A stretch of DNA of 64,000 nucleotides from Zygnema cylindricum (taxonomy: Eukaryota; Streptophyta; Zygnematophyceae; Zygnematales; Zygnemataceae), in the NCBI GenBank assembly GCA_037447655.1, contig JBBHKE010003123.1:62001-126000 (forward strand), in the 5' to 3' direction. Under the pieces are notes generated by a model. That model searched no databases and was not told the DNA's origin. It saw nothing but the letters and a program-made list of their open reading frames with translations. Positions within the stretch are counted from its first letter, which is position 1, and the number at the start of each line of letters is the position of its first letter. Made by a program: the position numbers and the translations under genes. Of the stretch, positions 1-10,337 are shown piece after piece.

Positions 1-2531
1 TTCCCTCCTTTTGTGTAAATCCCTTTGCCACTAATCAGGCCTTGTAGCGCTCAATCGTGTTATCTGGGTTCAAATTTAATTTGAAAACCCACTTACAACC
101 GATTGGTTTTCAGTTAGGTGGACAATCCACCAGCTCCCAAGTATTGGCTGCCATAATTGAGGCCATCTCCTCATTGATGGCTGTCTTCCATCGATTTCTT
201 TCTGGTCAAGTCATCGCCTCTCCAGAAGTCTAAGGTTCATCTTGATGAGATAATTTTGTTACCTTGTTATTAACCTGTTTTTCTTGCAATCTTTTGCTAC
301 TTCTCCTTCCCCCCTCAAAATCTGAGGTCGGAATACATGGTTCTTGTGGATTCTTTCGAACAATCTCGGCTTCTCCCCTGTCCCTTGATTCAGAATCAAT
401 TTTCACCACGTCTTCCGCTTCTGTTAGAGTTGTCACTAAAGTTTCCGCAGCCGAGTCTTTTTCGGTCTAATTTGTACCTGGTAGAATGTCATCTTCTCTA
501 AAACCTGGATAGTTAGGAAGCTCAAAGTCATCGTAATTTTTGAATCAAATCTGATTTTTATTGACTTTGTATACTTGAAGGGATCCACAGAATTCCCTTC
601 ATCCATAACTAGTAGATGCTTTACTAAGATTATATCTTCCCTTTTTAGATCATAAACTCTATATCCTTTAACATCCTCATCATATCCTAATAAGTATCCT
701 GGTTTTCCTATATTATCTAGCATCCAATTAGACCGATCTGTATCTAGACTGATTACTTAACTGCCGAAAACCTTTAAGTGAGATATGTCTGGTTTCCGGC
801 CGGTCCATCTCTCATAAGGTGTTTGACCTTTTATAGCTGAAGTAAGAACTCTATTCTTGAGATAATTTGCACAGTTTATTGCTTCGGCCCAAAACTTATT
901 TCCTATCTTCTTATCTGAAAGCACACACCTAGCACTATCACTCAATGTTCTATTTTATCTTCAGCTATTCCATTTTGCTCAGGATTTCCAGGAACTGTCT
1001 TTTGGTGTTGCACTCCATCTTCTCTCAAAAAATCATCAAATTGGTTAGAGGTATACTCTCCACCATTGTCACTCCTCACTCTCTTGATTGAGGTTTCATG
1101 GAGTTTTTCACTCCATGCTTTATATTGTTAAGAACATTCATGAGGCTTTGACTTGTTTTTCAAAAAATACACCTTGAAATACTGAGACCAATCATCACTG
1201 ATACTCATCATAAATCTCTTCCCCCACGGTGAGGGCACTTTGGCCGGTCCCCAAATCTCTGTGTGTACTAAATCTAGAATCTTTTCTCCCCTTTAGGTGG
1301 TTGTTTTGGGAAAGGGAAATCTGTGTGCTTTACCTTGAGAACATCCACTATAATCACTTAGATTCTCACTCTAACTTAACTGAATTCCTTCCACCACTCC
1401 CATCTTTTACATCTCTCTTAGCTTATCTAGATTCACATGCCCAAGCCTCTTATGCCATATCATTATATCATGAACACCAACATAGTAAAGTTTCTTCATT
1501 TCATTGCTTAAAATTAGCCTAAACATCCCTTAGCTAAATTTTTCAGCAGTAAAATTAACTTCCTCCTCAAAACTAGCAGTAAAGACTCCTTTCTTAGTGC
1601 TAGTATCAAAACCCTTATCATCTAATATAAACGTAGAGATGAGGTTTTTGTTAAGCTCTGGAATAAACAATACATCGGAGAATTTTACTATGGATGTCTT
1701 TCCTTCTACTAACACTTTCAGATCTACCTATCCTACAAGAGTAGTAGTGACTATCCTCCCATCCCCGTACTTAATCTCTACGGTGGGAATCTTTCTTATC
1801 TTGGTGAATAGTGTTTATCCTGACACATATGCATGGAGGCACCAAAATCTATAATGCAGTCTGCTTCACCTTTCAATCCACCGAAAGCACATTTTTGCTT
1901 TCGTGGAATTTCTCCCTTGTTTGTCGCTTCGAACTCCTCATCCAATAGATGCTCATCGACCTCGTCTTAGGATTCCACCTCATGTACCTGTGTCACAAGG
2001 ACCTTTTACTTTCCTTTCGGGGTTCCACTGGTTTGCCCCTCCTTTAACCGAAGCTCGGTTAGCTTAGTGCACTCCGCCATATAGTGCCCTGGTTTCTTAT
2101 AGAAATGACATAAACCCTTGGGAGCCATTGGTCCGGACTCGTCGGTCTGATTTTTCAGCTCCCCCCCTCTATAATTTTTGACCCGTCTTAAGGAATCCTT
2201 GTTCCTCCAATCAGTCCTAGCTGCCAAGGCTTGCCTACTCTTTCCTCCCCTTCGGATCTGAATCGTATTCTCTCGAACGAGAATCATTCTTACCACTGAG
2301 TTCCATATCCACCTTAAGTCCTGCAAGTCCTGCACACGGTTGACTATGTTCTTGAACTCATCATGTAACTTCATCAGTAAACAATTAACCTTTTGTTTTT
2401 CACTAAAGTCTTTTCCAACACTCTCTAGCTCCATGAAGAGTGTAGCAAGCTCATTACAAAAATCTTACATCTTCCCCCCTTTGTATACATACTCCTTATT
2501 TTTCTGATCAGCCAACTGTGTTGCTGAATCG
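1..2531 (-). pseudogene. Copia A1 gag-pol, distal part (decayed)
   Basis: Read on the minus strand this is the continuation of the gag-pol of element A1, running from gag (near 2531) to the start of reverse transcriptase at the left window edge. Visible pieces match the intact A2 protein in the same order: gag with a zinc knuckle at about 2080-2115, the protease/gag-pre-integrase boundary (1530-1715), integrase core (757-945), integrase-RT linker (230-723) and the RT start (GCKWVFK-type motif, 60-110). It is broken by stops and frameshifts throughout. The knuckle reads CHFYKKPGHYMAEC, so its second cysteine is a tyrosine. The upstream part of the same gene lies at 9664-10119, across the inserted element B. 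It cannot encode a working polyprotein. Confidence 0.9.
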
Positions 2532-3373
2532 TGTTGTTTTGAGACAACAGCCGGAACCAAAGATGATGAGGATGCCGGTGTAGTCATCTCAGAACCAAAC
2601 CAAGCAAGAAACTTTCACAAAAAACTAGTCTGAAAAATAGCAACTTCAACAGTTAATAAAACCCAAAAAAGAGACACAATATCTCTGCAAATATACTAGA
2701 ATTTAGATAATATCAAGATGAATACACACACAAAATTACAAGTAATTCTTCCCTTAGATATGTGAGATATTCACAGATTAAAATGCCAAAAACAGGATGT
2801 ACAGTTTTTGACTACAAAGTGTTCATTCCTTCAAAGTTGTCTAAGTCCTACTAACATACACTCAAGCCTATGCTGCTGTACGAACGGAGGCATACCAGCC
2901 GTACAATAAATACCTACGGCTCGAACCGAACATGGTACGTCATACAAAAAGATTCCTTTACTAATCAGTTAACCACACAAAGACAAAAATCTACTTAACT
3001 AGATATTTACAAAGGAGTAAGATTCTATATGCCATGTCATTTGTCATGTATGAGGTATACACGGACCAGCATTTGTCGGTGGTCTCCGTCCGCCGCGTAG
3101 ATATCAGATTCGGCACCATAGACAAATCACCATGTGCCATTTTGTCCTCAAGTGTATCTATGCACAAACAACCGGATATTTTGGAGTGTCTTCTTTCTTG
3201 TAGTGACTTGTGTCTCGGGAGTGTACACAAAGGTGTACTCCCTACCGATCTAGTGGAACATCAATTATGGTTTGTAATGAAACGAACTTACTACCAAATA
3301 TATGCTAAGTCATGAAACTCTCGCTCCCTCACACTCGAGGCATAGAGAGGACTAAAGCTTTCTAAAACAACAC
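2532..3373 (-). repeat. Element B 3' LTR (842 bp)
   Basis: Starts TGTTGTTTTAGAAAGC on the minus strand, directly after an AGGGGAG polypurine tract (rc of 3374-3390), and ends CAAAACA at 2532 against the target duplication. The last 60 bases of U5 hold an ATG-initiated frame (minus, 2590 downwards, beginning M-T-T-P-A-S) that runs off the end of the LTR in the phase that would continue through a GGTTATGGGCCC primer-binding site. Confidence 0.85.
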
Positions 3374-4362
3374 TCCCCTTAAGCTTTAGACTCTGCTAGC
3401 CACTTAAGCCACAAGCCTCTTTGCAAAAATTTAATTTAGGTGCAGGCAAGGGTTTTGTAATCATGTCAGCAACCATCTCATCATCTGATAAATAACTGAG
3501 TTTCATAACTCTTCCCATAACCTTCTCTCTCACAAATTGTAGCTTGATATCAATGTGTTTGCTCTAAAAGTGATGGCTAGTGTTAGATGCAATAGCAATG
3601 GCAACTTGATTGTCACACCACACTACCTGCGGTCCAAATTGCATAAAAAAAAGCACTTGAAGGAGAGACTTTACCCAAAGTAACTCTTTGACGGCTGCGC
3701 TAACCGCCAAATACTCAACCTCCATAGTAGACTGAGCTGTCACCTTCTGAAATTTGCTCCTCTAACAACATGTCCCACTTCCAATCATCAAAATGTATCC
3801 ACTAGTGGAGCGTCGGCTTGGCATATCTCCGTATCTCTCATTGCTCCATGTGTGAATTTTTACTTCCTCTCCACCGAGAGAGAGTCGGAGGTTTTGAGTT
3901 CTTGCAAGATATCGAAGAACTCTCTTTGCTGCCTCCCAGTCTGACTTCTTTGGATTTTGCAAACTTCGGCTTAAAGCTCCAACAGCTGCTGCAATATTCG
4001 GACGAGTAAAGTTCATGAAGTAGATGAGGCTTCCGACGATTTGCCTGTAAGGAATGGAGGACATAGAATCTGCCTCCCCTGACTCCAAAAAGTCATCAAT
4101 CACAACCCCACCATGTGATTCTTTCCCTTCTATTTTCTGAGCTGAACTCCATGGGAGTAGCACTTCTGTTTGCCTCTGACATGCCGAACCTTTCAAGCAT
4201 GTTTCTAATGGCTTCTTTCTGTGTCAAATAAATTAGTCTCTGTTTTCTATCCCTTTCTACCTGAATTCCCAAAATATACATAGCCTCACCTAAATCTTTC
4301 ATTTCGAACCAAGAATTTAGAGCTCTTTTTATTTTGTTAATTTCATTAATGGATTTGCTTAG
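3374..4362 (-). pseudogene. Element B RNase H and RT C-terminal region
   Basis: Minus-strand coding remnant. It holds the copia RNase H (ADHIQ-type substrate region, 'STMEVEYLA'-like segment at 3700-3760) and the segment between RT and RNase H (PYRQIVGSLIYFMN at about 4025-4065). Frames shift near 4100-4200 and near 3770, and stops interrupt the RNase H. The upstream RT continues into 4363-4470, where the catalytic YVDD motif lies at about 4368-4385. This is the only RNase H copy in element B. Confidence 0.8.
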
Positions 4363-4743
4363 CAACAGCAAATCATCAACATAAACAGCAATATATATCA
4401 CTCCATCTTCCCCTTCCATTACATAAACTGAATGATATGAACTGATTCTAGTAAAGCCAAGATTTGTCAAAAATTCATCCAGTTTTAGGTTCCACTGTCA
4501 TGGAGCATGCTTCAGACCATAAAGGGACTTCAACAATTTACAGACCAGATTTTCTTTCCCTTTTTCTGCATGTCCATTTGGCTGCTTGATATATATAACT
4601 TCCTCCAAATCCCCATGCAAGAAAGCGGTCTTCACATCCATTTGATGCAATTCCATATCCTCTATTTTTGCTAAAGATAAGTGAATCCTAACAGTAGGAA
4701 AACGAACTACAGGTGAGAACGTCTGTTAATAATCAATGCCCTC

Positions 4744-5772
4744 TTACTGGCTATACCCCTTAGCAACAAGCCTAGCCTTATATCTATCAATGGTATTATA
4801 GGGATTCAATTTTAACTTGAATACCCACTTACAACCAATCGTTTTCGGATCTGGTGGAAGTTCCACAAGCTCCCAAGATTGAGCCTCCATAATTGACTTT
4901 ATCTCGTCATTCGCCGCAGCAGTCCACAAATCTTTTTTCGGAACGGAGAAAGCTTCTTGAATGGTAAGAGGCTCCCCTGTGATTGCAGAATAGGCATAAT
5001 CCACTCGTTCACCTCTCAGCTGGCTGCTTTTTATTCTTCCCCCCGGAAAATTTGAAGCGAGAATTGTTGGTCCTTGACGCAGTCTTGGAGGAGGAAGAGG
5101 AGGAGGAGGAGGAGGTGTTCCGGTAGTAGTTGCAATAGTAGGTGGATAAGGCAGCCCCAAAACATGTGGTAATTCAGATGTAGAGGATGAAATTGCTGTT
5201 TGCTTGAAAGAAATCTGCTCAAGGATGACATATTCATGCAATTTTTTTGCCTTTTCCGCCTCATTCGTGCTAAAATCATCAACAGATTGACTTTCTTCTT
5301 TGATCTGAACATTCCTAGCCATCTGAATTGTATTTTTCTGAGGACTATACACTCTATATCCTACAGACTCATCATCATAGCCCAAAAATATACCAGGTAT
5401 AGATTTCGGACTTAATTTCCAATTTAGAAGGTTATCCAACATAAAACACTTACTTCCAAATACTCTAAAGTAACTAACATTCGGCTTTCTTCCTGTCCAC
5501 ATTTCATAAGGTGTTTTATCCTTTACATATCTTGTTTCTATTCTATTTCTAATGTAAGAAACACACTGAAAAGCATCCCCCCAAAATTTCGGATCTACAC
5601 GTTTATCGATTATCATAGACATAGCACATTCAGTCAATGTCCTATTGAGTCTTTCAGCCACACCAATTTGTTCCGGAGTGTAAGGAACATTAAACTCATG
5701 AGAAATTCCATTTTCTTTCAAATATCCAGCAAAGTCATTTGATACATACTCTCTACCGTTGTCAAATCGCAA
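4744..5772 (-). pseudogene. Element B integrase core to RT start, copy 1
   Basis: An open stretch of 342 codons. It begins in the integrase core (MRFDNGREY carries the second catalytic Asp; PEQIGVAERLNRTL carries the Glu), passes the integrase C-terminal region (FWGDAFQC, GRKPNVSYFRVFGSKC, LGYDDESVGYRVY) and a proline-rich linker (TTGTPPPPPPLPPP). It ends in RT at LVAKGYSQ, where a TAA replaces a sense codon. The reading continues past that stop, through another TAA and a TGA, to the YVDD motif. The first integrase Asp lies in the broken part upstream (about 5930). It is a fragment of a dead polyprotein, not an independent gene. Confidence 0.85.
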
Positions 5773-6034
5773 AGTAAGAATTGATTTTTTCGTGGAGTTT
5801 CTCCGCCCAGATCAAAAAATGCTTGAAATGTGTGAAGACCTCACTCTTCTCCTTCATAAAGTACACTCGACTAAAACGTGAGTGGTCATTGGTGAAGGTA
5901 ACAAGGTATTTCCTTCCACTAAGGGAAGGAACTTTGGCCGGTCCCCATACATCCGAGTGGATAAGGTCGAGAAGATCCCTTGCTTGATAATCTGAAGTTT
6001 GTGGTAGGGGAAGCTTATGAAGCTTTCCTAGAGC

Positions 6035-6490
6035 TTAACCATGACAAACATGGGATTCCTTTTCACCAAGCTTGACACCTTCTATCATATTAGTCTTCAC
6101 CATCTTTTCAAGCCTCTCATTATGAACATGCCCAAGCCTATTATGCCACAAAACATTTTCAGAAAGGACACTGGAGTACACAAAATCAACATTATTAACC
6201 AGGTCTATCCGATACAACATGTTTAGGCCTCTAGTTCCCACTAAGGCTACTCTCCCATCCTTGCTTACTATATTTTTGCCTTTGCTCTGAAGAACATCAA
6301 AACCTTTACTCTTTGCAACTGAGGTAGAAAACAATTTTTTCTTAAATTTAGGCACATATAAAACATCATGCAAAGTTCTTTTTACCGCTTTGCCATCTAT
6401 CTCACAATTCAGATCTATGCTACCTCTAGCATTAGCTTCCACCGTGGCACCACAAGCATAAAATATTTGACGAGTAGGGATAGGTGTCAT
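6035..6490 (-). pseudogene. Element B protease/gag-pre-integrase fragment, copy 1
   Basis: Minus-strand coding of 151 codons covering the stretch after the protease active site (LHDVLYVPKFKKKLFSTSV) and the gag-pre-integrase zinc region (VLWHNRLGHVHNERL). It ends at a stop replacing the last part of the HHCC finger (SHVCHG, stop). The protease active site itself, WIMDSGSSSHIC (DSG), is just upstream in another frame at about 6512-6550. The frame change shows the pol is dead. Confidence 0.8.
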
Positions 6491-6511
6491 ATGCTTGAAA
6501 TAGGATTTGTT

Positions 6512-6935
6512 CTAACAAATATGGGAGGAACTCCCGGAGTCCATAATCCACCCGAGATCTTTCTCTCCCTCCATCATTTTTGCCATAGCAAAGAACTCGG
6601 TGTCGTCAGTTTTAGGAAAACTAACAACCTCTGATTTCTCTTCTCTATCTCTTTCAGCGGTTCCTCTTCCTCCGCTGAAACAGCCGCAGTTAAGCTCGGA
6701 GGTTTCAGTGTAAATGGAGCTCCTCTCACATTCCATCCTTTGTGATAAGAACCTGTTTCACACGCTTTTATATAAAAAGGACAAAACTTGTACAAATGTC
6801 CATTATTATAGCAATAGACACACCATTCATATTGCTGAAAAGACTGATTTCCTTGAAATCTATAATCTCTCTGAAGCTGAGCATTGTAAGCTACGGCTAG
6901 CTTTCTAGAATTAGATGCTAGCTGATTTGCTTCTT
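6512..6935 (-). pseudogene. Element B gag C-terminal part with zinc knuckle
   Basis: Minus-strand gag remnant preserving a complete retroviral zinc knuckle, CVYCYNNGHLYKFC (CX2CX4HX4C), at about 6780-6825. An acidic linker and the protease DSG follow. The N-terminal gag is missing: at 6936 the sequence jumps into the RT catalytic region of the other copy. This is the only gag sequence left in element B. Confidence 0.8.
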
Positions 6936-7316
6936 CTACAGCAAATCATCAACATAAACAGCAATATATATCACTCCATCTTCCCCTTCCATTACATAAA
7001 CTGAATGATATGAACTGATTCTAGTAAAGCCAAGATTTGTCAAAAATTCATCCAGTTTTAGGTTCCACTGTCATGGAGCATGCTTCAGACCATAAAGGGA
7101 CTTCAACAATTTACAGACCAGATTTTCTTTCCCTTTTTCTGCATGTCCATTTGGCTGCTTGATATATATAACTTCCTCCAAATCCCCATGCAAGAAAGCG
7201 GTCTTCACATCCATTTGATGCAATTCCATATCCTCTATTTTTGCTAAAGATAAGTGAATCCTAACAGTAGGAAAACGAACTACAGGTGAGAACGTCTGTT
7301 AATAATCAATGCCCTC

Positions 7317-8345
7317 TTACTGGCTATACCCCTTAGCAACAAGCCTAGCCTTATATCTATCAATGGTATTATAGGGATTCAATTTTAACTTGAATACCCA
7401 CTTACAACCAATCGTTTTCGGATCTGGTGGAAGTTCCACAAGCTCCCAAGATTGAGCCTCCATAATTGACTTTATCTCGTCATTCGCCGCAGCAGTCCAC
7501 AAATCTTTTTTCGGAACGGAGAAAGCTTCTTGAATGGTAAGAGGCTCCCCTGTGATTGCAGAATAGGCATAATCCACTCGTTCACCTCTCAGCTGGCTGC
7601 TTTTTATTCTTCCCCCCGGAAAATTTGAAGCGAGAATTGTTGGTCCTTGACGCAGTCTTGGAGGAGGAAGAGGAGGAGGAGGAGGAGGTGTTCCGGTAGT
7701 AGTTGCAATAGTAGGTGGATAAGGCAGCCCCAAAACATGTGGTAATTCAGATGTAGAGGATGAAATTGCTGTTTGCTTGAAAGAAATCTGCTCAAGGATG
7801 ACATATTCATGCAATTTTTTTGCCTTTTCCGCCTCATTCGTGCTAAAATCATCAACAGATTGACTTTCTTCTTTGATCTGAACATTCCTAGCCATCTGAA
7901 TTGTATTTTTCTGAGGACTATACACTCTATATCCTACAGACTCATCATCATAGCCCAAAAATATACCAGGTATAGATTTCGGACTTAATTTCCAATTTAG
8001 AAGGTTATCCAACATAAAACACTTACTTCCAAATACTCTAAAGTAACTAACATTCGGCTTTCTTCCTGTCCACATTTCATAAGGTGTTTTATCCTTTACA
8101 TATCTTGTTTCTATTCTATTTCTAATGTAAGAAACACACTGAAAAGCATCCCCCCAAAATTTCGGATCTACACGTTTATCGATTATCATAGACATAGCAC
8201 ATTCAGTCAATGTCCTATTGAGTCTTTCAGCCACACCAATTTGTTCCGGAGTGTAAGGAACATTAAACTCATGAGAAATTCCATTTTCTTTCAAATATCC
8301 AGCAAAGTCATTTGATACATACTCTCTACCGTTGTCAAATCGCAA
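7317..8345 (-). pseudogene. Element B integrase core to RT start, copy 2
   Basis: Translation is identical over all 342 codons to the fragment at 4744-5772, with the same terminal TAA after LVAKGYSQ and the same following stops. Identical inactivating mutations mean the two copies separated after this sequence had already died, so the duplication happened at the DNA level and recently. Confidence 0.86.
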
Positions 8346-8426
8346 AGTAAGAATTGATTTTTTCGTGGAGTTTCTCCGCCCAGATCAAAAAATGCTTGAA
8401 ATGTGTGAAGACCTCACTCTTCTCCT

Positions 8427-8919
8427 TCATAAAGTACACTCGACTGAAACGTGAGTAGTCATCGGTGAAGGTATCAAGGTATTTCCTTCCACGAAAGGAA
8501 GGAACTTTGGCCGGTCCTTATACATCGGAGTAAAAAGGCCGAGAAGATCCTTTGCTCGATAATCAGAAGTCTGTGGTAGGGGAAGCTTATGAACTTTCCT
8601 AGAGCACAACCATCACAAACATGGGATTCCTTTTTACCAAGCTTGACGCCTTGTATCATATTATTCTTCACCATCTTTTCAAGCCTCTCATTATGAACAT
8701 GCCCAAGCCTTATATGCCACAAAACATTTTCAGAAAGGACACTGGAGTACACAAAATCAACTTTATTAACCAGGTCCATCCGATACAACATGTTTGGGCC
8801 TCTAGTTCCCGCTAAGGATACTCTCCATCCTTGCTTAAAATCTTTTTTCCTTTGCTCTGAAGAACATCAAAACCTTTACTCTCTGCAACAGAGGTAGAAA
8901 ACATTTTTTTCTTAAATTT
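8427..8919 (-). pseudogene. Element B protease end/gag-pre-integrase, copy 2
   Basis: Minus-strand reading with MFSTSVAESKGFDVL-like protease end, then MLYRMDLVNKVDFVYSS and VLWHIRLGHVHNERL with the intact HHCC tail SHVCDGCALGKF. Here the finger is complete, unlike copy 1, where it is cut by a stop. It differs from copy 1 at about 10% of bases, in contrast to the identical stretch just downstream. Frameshifts lie near 8470 and 8820. Confidence 0.78.
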
Positions 8920-8920
8920 G

Positions 8921-9663
8921 CTGAAAAACAGCAACTTCAACAGTTGATAAAACCCAAACCAAACTCACAATAGCTCTAAAAATCTATTAGAATGTAGATA
9001 ATATTAGGATAAACACTCACACAAAATTAAAAAAAATTCTGCCCACAGATATGTGAGATACTCACAGATAAAAATGCCAAAAACAGACTGTACAGTTTTT
9101 TACTCCAAAGTGTTCATTCCTTCAAAGTTGCCTAAGTCCTACTAATATACACTCAAGCATATGCTGCTGAACGAAAGAAGGAATACCAGCCGTACAATAA
9201 ATACCTGCGGCTAGAACCGAACATGGTACGTCATACAAAAAGATTCCTTTACTAATCAGCTAACCACACAAAGACAAAAATCTACTTAACTAGATTTTTA
9301 CAAAGGAGTAGGATTCTATATGCCATTTCATTTGTCATGTATGTGGTTTACACGGACCAGCCTTTGTCGGTGGTCTCTATCCGCCGCGTAGATATCAGAT
9401 TCGGCACCGTAAACAAATCACCATGTGCCATTTTGTCCTCAAGTGTATCTATGCACAAACAACAGGATATTCTGGAGTGTCTTCTTTCTTCTAGTGACTT
9501 CTGTATCGAGAGTATATACAAAGGTGTACTCCCTACAGATCTAGTGAAAAATCAATTCTGGTGTGTAATGAAACAAACTTACTAACAAACATATGCTAAG
9601 TCGTGAAACTCTCTCTTCCTCACACTCAAGGCATAGAGAGGACTAAAGCTTTCTAAAACAACA
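8921..9663 (-). repeat. Element B 5' LTR, truncated (743 bp)
   Basis: Matches 2630-3373 but lacks the last ~99 bases of U5 seen in the 3' LTR. It stops at TTTTTCAG (rc of 8921-8928), where protease sequence begins. Differences from the 3' LTR are frequent, so the element is much older than A2. Confidence 0.82.
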
Positions 9664-10123
9664 AATGGTACCACTTCCGTACATCTCTATGAGAGCCATC
9701 CAAAGATCACATGCCCTTTCTACTTGCAAATGAGGACATGCAAGTCCTTGAGTAAGATGGCGGAGGATAAAGTGCTTTGCCGCCATATTGCTGAAGTCCC
9801 AAGTATCAGTATCATTCTCCTCATTCCTCGGAATAGGTGACATGAAAGCCTAACCAGTCGCTATTAGTGTGGTTGTCTCCTTCACCGTTCCTTTGTCTAC
9901 CACCTCTCCTTCCTTTGTCTCCTCCGTTGAACATGGATCAGCTTTCCTTGTGAATCTACTTCCTCCAAAACCTGGAGGGATTCTAAGACTTGATGGACGC
10001 CCCACTCGTCCGCTAACTATCCCCCAAAACCTTTTCTCGCATAGAGCTTCTGTCATCATACTTTCCCACTATATGAAGCTATTTTCATTAAAGATGGGTA
10101 CCCTAGAGGGTGGGCCCATAACG
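9664..10123 (-). pseudogene. Copia A1 gag, N-terminal part with PBS
   Basis: Minus-strand gag start of A1. The PBS CGTTATGGGCCCACC (rc of 10109-10123) carries an in-frame ATG (10119-10117) followed by M-G-P-P-S-R-V-P-I-F-N, as in A2. The homologue of the LTR start codon is ATC here. A stop follows within 20 codons (10060-10080). The gag continues as CEKRFWGIVSGR and the conserved AAKHFILRHLTQGLACPHLQ up to 9664, where element B interrupts it; it resumes at 2531. Confidence 0.85.
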
Positions 10124-10337
10124 TGCAACTTTGAGACCTCGATAGGTCCTCAGAATGGACAGCTTGCAAGAAGCCTCTAGGATAACCCTGAGCCCTTCGT
10201 GTTTCAGGAAGAATTCCTACCATCCACGCACACAAAAACTCTGACCTTCAACACCTCTTTGAAGGTAAGACTCCCCTAAGTCGATAGCAAAAAGAATCTC
10301 TAAATTTGCTCCCCAAAGCAATAAGTTATGGAGGGTC
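10124..10337 (-). repeat. Copia A1 5' LTR, 3' segment
   Basis: U5 end of the minus-strand A1 LTR, from the PBS boundary (CA at 10125-10124) to the A2 insertion point. The last five bases, GGGTC (10333-10337), are one copy of the A2 target duplication. The LTR continues at 16793. Confidence 0.87.

Larger units (their letters stand above)
4363..6935 (-). repeat. Element B internal duplicated unit, distal copy
   Basis: Matches 6936-8919 at a constant offset of 2573 bases. From about 4363 to 5871 I find no difference from 6936-8444, including shared stop codons. Beyond 5871 the two copies abruptly differ at roughly one base in ten. The upper junction, near 6936, fuses gag of this copy directly to the YVDD region of the other, with the short shared sequence ACAGCAAATCATC. 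Confidence 0.88.
6936..8919 (-). repeat. Element B internal duplicated unit, proximal copy
   Basis: Upper copy of the duplication described for 4363-6935. It holds RT start and integrase (7317-8345, identical to 4744-5772), broken integrase N-terminus (8346-8480), gag-pre-integrase (8474-8791) and the end of protease (to 8919). At 8919/8920 it is joined directly to U5 of the 5' LTR; everything from the LTR end through gag and the protease active site is absent. Confidence 0.87.
2532..9663 (-). mobile_element. Copia element B, rearranged, inserted in A1 gag
   Basis: A minus-strand Ty1/copia element bounded by TGTTG...CAAAACA termini. The target duplication is AATCG at 2527-2531 and AATGG at 9664-9668 (one change). 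Joining the flanks restores the A1 gag reading, which fixes the boundaries. Order on the minus strand: truncated 5' LTR (9663-8921), then directly protease, integrase and RT, then a second set of gag, protease, integrase and RT, then RNase H, polypurine tract and 3' LTR (3373-2532). The 5' end of the internal region (PBS, gag start) is deleted and a 2.57-kb internal unit is duplicated. Multiple stops make it defective. Confidence 0.88.
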
